From the NCBI GenBank assembly GCA_050698355.1, contig JBOHBN010000283.1, positions 1 through 9,437 of the forward strand: a stretch of 9,437 bases of DNA, read 5' to 3'. The notes beneath the pieces are model-generated. The model was not told where the DNA came from, did not search any database, and worked only from the letters and a program-made list of their open reading frames with translations. The translations under genes were made by a program, and so were the position numbers. Origin of the DNA: JBOHBN01 sp050698355 (GTDB lineage Bacteria > Actinomycetota > Actinomycetes > Streptosporangiales > WHST01). Positions 1 through 5,795 of this stretch are shown here, in pieces (the stretch's first letter is position 1; each line of letters starts with the position of its first letter).

Positions 1-21
1 GCCCCCGTCTCGCGTCCATGG

Positions 22-1197
22 TCAGGTGAGTCCCTGCAGTGCGACCTTCACCCAGCCGGGCCGCTGCTCGTCGAACACCCGGTACGCCTCGATCGCATCG
101 CCGACCGGCTCCACTCGCGTCACCACGTTCGAGGTGTCGACGACGTCGGAGGCGACCATGTCGAGCAGCTGCGGTATCAGCGCACGGTGGTTGCAGTTGC
201 CCATGTGGACGGTCAGGTTGCGGTTCATCGCCGACCCGATCGGCCAGGTGTCGAAGCCTGGCGGGTAGACGCCGATCACCCCGATGGTGCCGGCCTTGGC
301 GACCGCGCCGACGGCCCAGCGGGCGGCCTGGGAGGGCAGCGTGCCGTAGTGCCACGCGAGTTCGCCGCCGCCGGCGGCCGCCCTCTGTTCCTGCTCGCTG
401 GCCTTGGACTCCGGGCCGGGGTACGCGTCGACGCCGACGGCGTCGATCACCCGATCCGTACCGATGCCGCCCGTCAGATCCCGGACGGCTCCGACCGGGT
501 CCTCGGCGGAGAAGTCGACGGGCTCGGCGTGCTGCCCGCGTGCCATTTCCAACCGTTCGGGGACCTGGTCGACGGCCAGCACGCGGCCGGCGCCGAGCTT
601 CCACGCCGAGGTGATGGCGAGCTGCCCGACCGGTCCGCACCCGAAGACCGTCACCGTGTCGCCCTGGGTGACCTCCGCGAGGCGGGCGCCGAACCAGCCG
701 GTGGGGAAGACGTCGGAACAGATGATCGCCTGCTCGTCGATGATCGAGTCGGGGATCGGTACGAGGTTCGCGCTGGCCCATGGCACCCGGACGTAACCGG
801 CCTGCATGCCGTCGAACGGTCCCGCGGGTTCTGGTCCGCCGAAGATCGCGGTGCCGGCGAGCGGTCCGTGCGGGTTGGCCCGGTCGCACTGCGCCGTGTA
901 GCCGGCCCGGCAGTACGCACAGGCGCCGCAGCAGACGGTCGAGGGCACCACAACGCGGTCGCCGGGCCGGAAGCCGCGCACCTGCGGCCCGGCCTCCTCG
1001 ACGATCCCGACGCCCTCGTGCCCGAGCACCGTGCCTTCGCCCATGCCCGGGAAGGTCCCCCGGATCATGTGCAGGTCCGTACCGCAGATCGCGCTCATGG
1101 TGAGCCGTACGATCGCGTCGCCCGGGTCGCGGAGGGCGGGGTCGGCGACGTCGTCGAGCGAGATCTTCCCCCGGTCGTGCCACACCACAGCCTTCAT
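22..1197 (-). CDS. Zinc-dependent alcohol dehydrogenase, formaldehyde-dehydrogenase-like (MDR superfamily)
   Basis: Cytoplasmic NAD(P)-dependent oxidoreductase of 391 residues, of the medium-chain zinc alcohol dehydrogenase superfamily and closest in style to the glutathione-independent formaldehyde dehydrogenase-like branch. Visible features: the catalytic-zinc set Cys38 (in ICGTD), His60-Glu61 (in LGHEGVG) and Asp162 (in SDVFPTGWFGA); the structural-zinc cysteines 90, 93, 96 and 104; a Rossmann GCGPVG loop at 186-191; and Asp210 at the end of the second Rossmann strand, which favours NAD over NADP. The insert around residues 255-290, before the last part of the coenzyme domain, is typical of this branch. 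The open frame extends 20 codons further upstream, but I chose the ATG at 1197 because GGGAG lies about 7 bases before it and the protein then begins with the family-typical MKAVVW. It is 109 bases downstream of the small gene at 1307-1615 and may share its transcript. The substrate is not determinable; formaldehyde or another small alcohol/aldehyde is inference from the family. Confidence 0.93.
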   Translation of the reverse strand: MKAVVWHDRGKISLDDVADPALRDPGDAIVRLTMSAICGTDLHMIRGTFPGMGEGTVLGHEGVGIVEEAGPQVRGFRPGDRVVVPSTVCCGACAYCRAGYTAQCDRANPHGPLAGTAIFGGPEPAGPFDGMQAGYVRVPWASANLVPIPDSIIDEQAIICSDVFPTGWFGARLAEVTQGDTVTVFGCGPVGQLAITSAWKLGAGRVLAVDQVPERLEMARGQHAEPVDFSAEDPVGAVRDLTGGIGTDRVIDAVGVDAYPGPESKASEQEQRAAAGGGELAWHYGTLPSQAARWAVGAVAKAGTIGVIGVYPPGFDTWPIGSAMNRNLTVHMGNCNHRALIPQLLDMVASDVVDTSNVVTRVEPVGDAIEAYRVFDEQRPGWVKVALQGLT

Positions 1198-1264
1198 CGG
1201 GTTCTCCCGCCAACTGGCGGACGCGCCCGCCGGCTGCTCGGTCAGCCAGGGCGCCACCGCACCA

Positions 1265-1274
1265 GGTAGCTACC
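1265..1274. promoter_or_regulatory. 10-bp perfect palindrome upstream of the alcohol dehydrogenase
   Basis: GGTAGCTACC is a perfect two-fold palindrome in the 109-base gap between the small gene (stop at 1307) and the dehydrogenase start (1197), 67 bases before that start. It could be half of an operator or simply chance. There is no convincing -10/-35 pair around it and no second copy in the window. Confidence 0.2.
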
Positions 1275-1306
1275 CGCCGCCCCGACCCCAGAAACCGCGC
1301 CGACCT

Positions 1307-1615
1307 TCACACGGTGACGTCGGGCGCGACCGTGCGCAGCGCTTCCCGTACCACGTGCAGGTCGTCCTCGAGCCCGCGCGCGCTCGCCGCGTCGCTTTCC
1401 GCATCGCCGACGTCGACGACGTACGCGATGGTGTCGCGCAGCGTCGCGCGTTGCTGCTCGGTCAACGCGTCCCAGCGGTCCAGCGCGGTGAACAGCGCGA
1501 GATGCATGTCCTCCGCCTGCGCGACGTCGGCCGACCCGCCCTCGTCCGCAGTCTTCTGCAGCTCGGTCCAATGATCCGCGAGCTGCACGCGCAGGGCTTC
1601 GGCGTCCTCGGCCAT
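1307..1615 (-). CDS. Small acidic helical protein of unknown function
   Basis: A 102-residue protein that I do not recognise. It is strongly acidic, has no cysteine, signal peptide or membrane segment, and reads as amphipathic helices throughout: a first helix around residues 3-24, a second around 29-66 and a last one around 80-97, with no motif of a known enzyme. The ATG at 1615 is supported by a clear AAAGGA ribosome-binding site about 8 bases upstream. Codon use matches its neighbours, which supports a real gene. It lies upstream of the alcohol dehydrogenase on the same strand and is divergent from the LLM oxidoreductase. It might be a small regulatory or binding protein, but nothing in the sequence shows what it binds. 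Confidence 0.75.
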   Translation of the reverse strand: MAEDAEALRVQLADHWTELQKTADEGGSADVAQAEDMHLALFTALDRWDALTEQQRATLRDTIAYVVDVGDAESDAASARGLEDDLHVVREALRTVAPDVTV

Positions 1616-1641
1616 CGGTCATCCTTTCGGTCCCGTGTCTG

Positions 1642-1670
1642 CGGACAGCATCGCACGCGTGAGCTAGAGT
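1642..1670 (+). promoter_or_regulatory. Candidate promoter for the LLM-class oxidoreductase
   Basis: A CGGACA hexamer (1642-1647, four of six match to TTGACA), a 17-base spacer and TAGAGT (1665-1670, four of six match to TATAAT) fit a housekeeping sigma-70-type promoter. Transcription would start near 1677, giving a leader of about 24 bases that contains the ribosome-binding site. On the opposite strand TTGACT (1668-1673) could be the -35 of a promoter for the small gene, so the two promoters may overlap. Assigned from consensus match only. Confidence 0.35.
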
Positions 1671-1700
1671 CAAGCGGCCGTTGACAGCGAGGGGAAGCAC

Positions 1701-2666
1701 ATGAGCGTACGTTTTGGCGTGTTCGTGCCACAGGGCTGGCGGATGGACCTGACCGAGATCGCCGACCCGATCGAGCAGTACGAGGCGATGACGGCAGTGG
1801 CCAAGGCGGCCGACGCCGGGCCGTGGGACTCGGTCTGGTTGTTCGACCACTTCCACACCGTGCCGGAGCCCACCCACGAGACCACCTTCGAGTGCTGGAC
1901 GGCCACCTCGACGCTGGCCCGCGACACGCAGCGGGTGAACATCGGCCAGATGGTCGGCTGCAACGGTTACCGCAACCCGAGCCTGTACGCGAAGATCGCG
2001 TCGACCGTCGACGTCGCCAGCCACGGTCGCCTCTACGCGGGCATCGGCGCGGGCTGGTACGAGCACGAGTGGAAGGCATACGGGTACGAGTGGCCGGAGC
2101 TGCGCGACCGGATGGGCGCGTTCCGCGAGGCCGTCGAGGTCATCTACCGGATGTGGACCGAGGACGAGGTCACCTTCGACGGCAAGTACTACTCGGTCGA
2201 CAAGCCGATCAACGAGCCGAAGGGCGCGCGCCGGCCGCACCCGTCGCTGTGGATCGGCGGAGGCGGCGAGCGGGTCACGTTGAAGCTGGTCGCCAAGTAC
2301 GCCGACGCCTGCAACGTCGGTGGCGGCAACCCCGACTCCATCCGGCAGAAGCTGGACGTGCTGCGCGGGCACTGCGACACGGTCGGACGCGACTTCGACG
2401 AGATCACCAAGTCGACGTCGATCAACGCCTTCCCGATCGAGAAGGGCGCGGACCCCGAGCAGGCGACGGCGCGCGTACGCGGAAGCCTCCCGATGGAGAT
2501 CTTCGACCGCGGCGGCGCCGTGGGCACGATCGAGGACATCGCCGCGCGGGTCGAGCGGGCCGTGGACGCGGGCGCCGACTACGTGATCATGTACGTGCCC
2601 GGCGTCGCGTACGACCACGAACCGCTGCAGCAGCTGGCCGACGAGGTCGTGTCCCGTTTCAGCTGA
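1701..2666 (+). CDS. F420- or flavin-dependent LLM-class oxidoreductase
   Basis: A 321-residue luciferase-like monooxygenase (LLM) superfamily protein, a single-domain TIM barrel that binds coenzyme F420 or FMN in the cytoplasm. Sequence signs: the first strand VRFGVFVPQG; WLFDHFH near residue 50; the segment NPSLYAKIASTVDVASHGR followed by GIGAGWYEHEW around residues 95-120, the hallmark of actinobacterial F420-dependent LLM proteins; and HPSLWIGGGGE near residues 188-198. Length is normal for the family. The ATG is preceded by GAGGGGAA about 7 bases upstream, a strong ribosome-binding site. It stands alone on its strand, divergent from the small gene and convergent with the helicase. Many actinobacteria carry dozens of paralogues with different substrates, so the reaction cannot be named. 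Choosing F420 over FMN is inference from the resemblance to actinobacterial F420 subfamilies. Confidence 0.93.
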   Translation: MSVRFGVFVPQGWRMDLTEIADPIEQYEAMTAVAKAADAGPWDSVWLFDHFHTVPEPTHETTFECWTATSTLARDTQRVNIGQMVGCNGYRNPSLYAKIASTVDVASHGRLYAGIGAGWYEHEWKAYGYEWPELRDRMGAFREAVEVIYRMWTEDEVTFDGKYYSVDKPINEPKGARRPHPSLWIGGGGERVTLKLVAKYADACNVGGGNPDSIRQKLDVLRGHCDTVGRDFDEITKSTSINAFPIEKGADPEQATARVRGSLPMEIFDRGGAVGTIEDIAARVERAVDAGADYVIMYVPGVAYDHEPLQQLADEVVSRFS

Positions 2667-2698
2667 CCCGGCTCGACCGGCGTACAGTCGGCGGGTGC

Positions 2699-4147
2699 TC
2701 AGCGCGCGCGGTTCCCGCGGCGTCGGGGACGGTGGCGTCGCGCCGGGCGGGTCTGCTGCTGCGCGCTCGAGGGTTCGGGCGCCGTACCGACGGTGATCGG
2801 AACGCCGGAGGCCACTATCTCGGCCATGGCGGCGTGTCCAGGCTGTACGGCCACCGAGGTCGCCTCCACGCGAGCATCACGCTGGAGCTGGGCGAGGGCG
2901 CGGGTCTGCTCGGCATGGACGAGCGACACCACCGTTCCGGTCGCGCCCGCTCGGGCGGTACGTCCGGACCGGTGCAGGTAGTCCTTGTGGTCCGCGGGCG
3001 GATCGAAGTGCACGACAACGTCGACGTCGTCGACATGGATCCCTCGTGCGGCCACGTCGGTGGCGACCAGGACCCGCGGGCGGCCGGCGGCGAAGCTCGC
3101 GAGCCCCCGCGCCCGCGCGTTCTGGGAGAGGTTCCCGTGTATCGCGCCGGCTTCGACACCGAGCGTGCGTAGCTGCTTGGCCAACCTATCCGCGCCACGC
3201 TTGGTCCGGACGAAGAACAGCGAGCGTCCCGGTTGAGCGGCGATCTCGGCGGCAACCCGCACCTTGTGTTCCGGCCGGAGTGTGAAGACCCGGTGGTCCA
3301 CCGACTCGATCGGCGCCATGGCGTCCGCGACGGCATGCACGGCTGGGTCAGTGAGGAATCGCCGGACGAGCGTACCGACCCCGCGGTCGAGGGTCGCGGA
3401 GAACATCAGGCGTTGCCCGTCCGCTGGCGTCTTGTCGAGCAGCTGGGTGACGACCGGCAGGAAACCGAGGTCGGCCATGTGGTCCGCCTCGTCGAGCACC
3501 GTGATCGCGACCCGGTCGAGCCGGCACTCGCCCTGCTCGATCAGGTCCACCAGGCGGCCCGGCGTGGCGACGACGACCTCGGCTCCGCGCCGCAACGCGG
3601 TGATCTGGCGACCCATGGGCGCGCCGCCGTAAACGCTGGTCACGGTGATCGCGAGATCCCGGCCGAGCGGGGTGAGCACATCAGCGACCTGCTGTGCGAG
3701 CTCCCTGGTCGGCACTAGGACGAGCGCGTCCGGCGCTCCTCGGCGCGCACGCGTATCCCGGCCGGCCAATCTCGAAAGCAGCGGCAGCCCGAACGCGAGC
3801 GTCTTGCCCGAACCGGTCTGCGCACGGCCGAGCACGTCCGTGCCAGCGAGCGCGTCGCGGATCGTGCGTGCCTGGATGGGAAACGGTGTGGTGAGCCCGC
3901 CCCGGGACAGCTCGGCGACGAGCTGCGGCGGTAGTCCGCTGTCGGCGAAGCTGGTGGGCAGGTCGGTGGGCGGCGAGGCGAGCGCGGCGTCGAACGCTCG
4001 GGCGAGCTCGTCGCCACGCTCCGCGGGTGGCTGTGACCGTAGGTTTCGCGGGGCCTGTGCCGAGCGATGACGTCGGGACCTGGTGTTGTGACTTGACGTA
4101 CGACTGCTCGCGGGATTTCGGGGCTTGGTGATGTGGTGACTCTCCAT
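2699..4147 (-). CDS. DEAD-box ATP-dependent RNA helicase
   Basis: A 482-residue RNA helicase that uses ATP to unwind or remodel RNA duplexes (ribosome assembly, mRNA decay or cold adaptation in the family). All core motifs are present in order: F with the Q motif PFPIQ, motif I AQTGSGKT (109-116), PTRELAQQ, GG, TPGR, motif II DEAD (219-222), motif III SAT (250-252), the second RecA-like domain with VATDVAARGIHVDDV, and motif VI HRSGRTAR (392-399). The first 65 residues are basic, disordered-looking and rich in Ser/Arg/His, and the last 20 end in an Arg-rich tail; both probably contact RNA. The open frame runs on to a TTG at 4255. I chose the ATG at 4147 because the upstream part looks non-coding, although no Shine-Dalgarno precedes either start. 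The gene converges on the LLM oxidoreductase with 32 bases between stops and no convincing terminator hairpin there. Confidence 0.93.
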   Translation of the reverse strand: MESHHITKPRNPASSRTSSHNTRSRRHRSAQAPRNLRSQPPAERGDELARAFDAALASPPTDLPTSFADSGLPPQLVAELSRGGLTTPFPIQARTIRDALAGTDVLGRAQTGSGKTLAFGLPLLSRLAGRDTRARRGAPDALVLVPTRELAQQVADVLTPLGRDLAITVTSVYGGAPMGRQITALRRGAEVVVATPGRLVDLIEQGECRLDRVAITVLDEADHMADLGFLPVVTQLLDKTPADGQRLMFSATLDRGVGTLVRRFLTDPAVHAVADAMAPIESVDHRVFTLRPEHKVRVAAEIAAQPGRSLFFVRTKRGADRLAKQLRTLGVEAGAIHGNLSQNARARGLASFAAGRPRVLVATDVAARGIHVDDVDVVVHFDPPADHKDYLHRSGRTARAGATGTVVSLVHAEQTRALAQLQRDARVEATSVAVQPGHAAMAEIVASGVPITVGTAPEPSSAQQQTRPARRHRPRRRGNRAR

Positions 4148-4285
4148 CGGGTGCGTGAGGCCGCGTCGGCTCGATGGCACGCACAACGACGGTGGGAAAC
4201 CCAGAAGCCGGAACGAAACACGAGAATGCGACCGCGTGGGCGGCTCGCCCACCAAGTGACGACAAGACGTCGACCCCTAAGTGTA
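4148..4285 (-). promoter_or_regulatory. Candidate promoter and structured leader of the DEAD-box helicase
   Basis: Read on the minus strand, TACACT (4280-4285) is a reasonable -10 hexamer (TAnnnT), with no good -35. It would start transcription near 4273 and give a leader of about 125 bases. The leader contains a perfect 7-bp stem with a 3-base loop, GTGGGCG-GCT-CGCCCAC on the plus strand (4236-4252), and lacks a ribosome-binding site before the ATG. Long structured leaders are known for several bacterial DEAD-box and cold-shock genes. The regulatory role here is inference. If translation began at the TTG at 4255, the hairpin would instead be in coding sequence. Confidence 0.3.
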
Positions 4286-4320
4286 CTTCGTCGCCGGCTG
4301 GACTGCGCCGAGAGCCCAGG

Positions 4321-4827
4321 TCACGTCCCGCAGCGCGGCAGCGGCAGCGGCCGGGGCGGAACGGGTGCGGACTGCACAATCGAGCTGGTGGTCTGCCCGT
4401 ACAGCAGGAACCGGTCGAGCACCTCTTCCAGCCGGTCGACCGCCGCGACGTGGACCTTCAGCAAGAAGCAGTCCTCGCCGGTGATCCGGTAGCACTCGAC
4501 GACCTCCGCGGTGTCCTGCGCGAGCTGCGCGATCTTCGCGAGCTGGCCCGGTCCCGGACGCACCCGGACGAACGCGGCGATCGGCAGCCCGACCGCGCCC
4601 GCGTCGACGTCCATCCGGAACCCGGTGATCACGCCGGTACGCCGGAGCCGCTGCACGCGCTCGCTCACTGCGGGCGGCGAGAGGCCGACCGCACGCCCGA
4701 GAGCAGACATCGAGATGCGCGGGTCGGCGTGTAGCACCTCCAGCACCCGGACGTTCACCGGGTCGGCGAGGAGGCTACCGTCAACTTCACGGTCGGTGCG
4801 GCGCAGTTCGGTTCGGATGATCGGCAT
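4321..4827 (-). CDS. Lrp/AsnC-family transcriptional regulator
   Basis: A 168-residue DNA-binding regulator of the leucine-responsive (feast/famine) family, which forms dimers to octamers and senses amino acids or similar small molecules. The N-terminal winged helix-turn-helix spans about residues 18-66: LLADPVNVRVLEVL, then RISMSALGRAVGLSPPAVSERVQRL with the recognition helix, then TGVITGFRMDVD. The ligand-binding RAM domain follows at about 80-150, including AFVRVRPGPGQL and the YRITGEDCFLLKVHV strand typical of the family. A short proline-rich tail (PVPPRPLPLP) ends the protein and is not a usual family element. The ATG at 4827 has only a weak GTGGAA ribosome-binding site. The gene is divergent from the EamA exporter at 4890, with 62 bases between starts, and so probably controls it and itself. 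The effector cannot be read from the sequence; an amino acid is likely. Confidence 0.92.
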   Translation of the reverse strand: MPIIRTELRRTDREVDGSLLADPVNVRVLEVLHADPRISMSALGRAVGLSPPAVSERVQRLRRTGVITGFRMDVDAGAVGLPIAAFVRVRPGPGQLAKIAQLAQDTAEVVECYRITGEDCFLLKVHVAAVDRLEEVLDRFLLYGQTTSSIVQSAPVPPRPLPLPRCGT

Positions 4828-4842
4828 CTCGGTTCCACTGGC

Positions 4843-4883
4843 GTCAAGTACCGCTTCTGATCTCCATTCGTACCGTCAATTAT
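4843..4883. promoter_or_regulatory. Exporter/regulator intergenic control region with phased GTCAA repeats
   Basis: The gap between the two divergent genes holds GTCAA at 4843-4847 and again at 4875-4879, 32 bases apart (about three helical turns), each next to a TACCG motif. For the exporter, TTCTGA (4855-4860), a 17-base spacer and AATTAT (4878-4883) form a weak sigma-70-type promoter, which would start transcription at about the GTG at 4890. The second repeat overlaps that -10, and the first lies just upstream of the -35. Lrp proteins bind several sites in helical phase, so these are candidate Lrp sites. This is consensus reading, not proof. Confidence 0.35.
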
Positions 4884-4889
4884 GGGCAC

Positions 4890-5756
4890 GTGCTCAGGAC
4901 GGGGACAACCACGCGGGTGGCGGACCGGGTTCCGCCGCATGCCTATTTCGTGACCAGCGCGGTCTTCCACTACCTCGGCCCCTCCTTCGCGGTGCTGCTC
5001 TTCGCCCGCGTCGACGAGCTGGGCGTCGCGTGGCTGCGCATCGCGACCGCTGCGGTGGTGTTCGCCTGCTGGCGCCGTCCGTGGCGCGCGGTCGTCGCCA
5101 TGACCGGCCGGCAGCGGTGGTTGCTCGTCGCGCTCGGTGCGACGTTCGCGGTGATGAACGCGTGCTTCTACCTCGCGATCGCCCGGTTGCCGCTCGGCAC
5201 CGTTGGTGCCCTGGAGTTCCTCGGTCCCGTCATGCTGGCCGCGGTCGGCGTGCGTACGCGGCGCAACCTGGTGGCATTACTTGTGACTCTCGTCGGCGTC
5301 GCGCTGCTCACCGACGTCCGCCTCGTCGAGGCGCCGTGGGGCTTCGCGTACGCGTTCGCCAACTGCGTGCTGTTCGCGATCTACGTCGTGCTCGGCCACC
5401 TGATGGCGCGCGACGGCGGCAGCCAGGGCATCGACCGGCTCGCGGCCGCGATGCTCGTCGCACTGGTCGTACTAACGCCGGTCGGACTGCCGCATGCGCT
5501 ACCGGCGTTCACCCATCTCGGCCTGCTCGCGGCCGGTGCCGGCATCGGTGTGAGCTCGTCGGTGATCCCGTACGTGTGCGACCAGCTGGCCATGGCCCGG
5601 CTGTCCCGAGCGACGTTCGCGCTGCTGCTCGCGTTGCTCCCCGCGACGGCGGCCGTGGTCGGCGTGGTCGTGCTCGCGCAGCTGCCGACACTGGTCGAGG
5701 TGGTCGGCATCGCCCTGGTGGTGACGGGGGTCGCGGTACACAGAGACCGGCGGTGA
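4890..5756 (+). CDS. EamA-family (RhtA-like) metabolite exporter
   Basis: A 288-residue integral membrane transporter of the drug/metabolite transporter superfamily (EamA, DMT), with about ten hydrophobic helices arranged as two EamA repeats (roughly residues 15-135 and 140-285). Typical signs are LGPSFAVLLFARVDELGVAWLR in the first repeat, FYLAIARLPLGTVGALEFLGP at the end of it, and the matching second-repeat segment ending in the VVEVVGIALVVTGV-like helix. RhtA members export threonine/homoserine and related amino acids, which suits control by the adjacent Lrp regulator, but the substrate is inference. Start choice is uncertain. The GTG at 4890 has no Shine-Dalgarno, but lies 6 bases after a possible -10 (leaderless). 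The in-frame GTG at 4917 has GGGGA 11 bases upstream and would begin nearer the first membrane helix. The phosphatase gene starts 39 bases after its stop. Confidence 0.88.
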   Translation: MLRTGTTTRVADRVPPHAYFVTSAVFHYLGPSFAVLLFARVDELGVAWLRIATAAVVFACWRRPWRAVVAMTGRQRWLLVALGATFAVMNACFYLAIARLPLGTVGALEFLGPVMLAAVGVRTRRNLVALLVTLVGVALLTDVRLVEAPWGFAYAFANCVLFAIYVVLGHLMARDGGSQGIDRLAAAMLVALVVLTPVGLPHALPAFTHLGLLAAGAGIGVSSSVIPYVCDQLAMARLSRATFALLLALLPATAAVVGVVVLAQLPTLVEVVGIALVVTGVAVHRDRR

Positions 5757-5759
5757 CCG

Positions 5760-5785
5760 GTATGTTTCGGGGCCGGGTGGGGTAA
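5760..5785 (+). promoter_or_regulatory. Candidate sigma-B/F-type stress promoter
   Basis: In the 39-base gap before the phosphatase, GTAT (5760-5763), a 16-base spacer and GGGTAA (5780-5785) fit the actinobacterial sigma-B/sigma-F pattern GNNT-N14-16-GGGTA. A second, shorter-spaced GTTT (5764-5767) is also present. Transcription would begin about 7-10 bases later, at or just before the GTG at 5796, giving a leaderless message. The downstream gene belongs to the very pathway that frees such sigma factors, which strengthens the assignment. No sigma factor gene is in the window. Confidence 0.4.
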
Positions 5786-5795
5786 CTCGAACTGT

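Noticed and set aside
187..1269. 360-codon open frame on the plus strand opposite the alcohol dehydrogenase
   Set aside because: It is antisense to a clear zinc dehydrogenase and low in complexity. Long antisense frames are expected at this G+C content.
1681..1686. Perfect TTGACA as a -35 box
   Set aside because: It lies only 14 bases before the ATG of the LLM gene, so its -10 would fall inside the coding sequence, and no later start makes sense for the family.
1242..2618. 458-codon open frame on the minus strand
   Set aside because: It lies opposite the LLM oxidoreductase and across the small gene, shows no family motif, and is a high-GC shadow.
2667..2698. Possible bidirectional terminator between convergent genes
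   Set aside because: Only a 4-bp CCGG stem with a 5-base loop can be drawn and there is no T-run on either strand, so support is too weak.
1823..3172. 449-codon open frame on the plus strand
   Set aside because: Its Arg/Gly/Ala-rich translation overlaps two well-supported genes in other frames and has no recognisable domain.
4148..4255. 36-residue N-terminal extension of the helicase from TTG
   Set aside because: The residues look like translated non-coding sequence and TTG has no ribosome-binding site. Kept only as an alternative in the leader entry.
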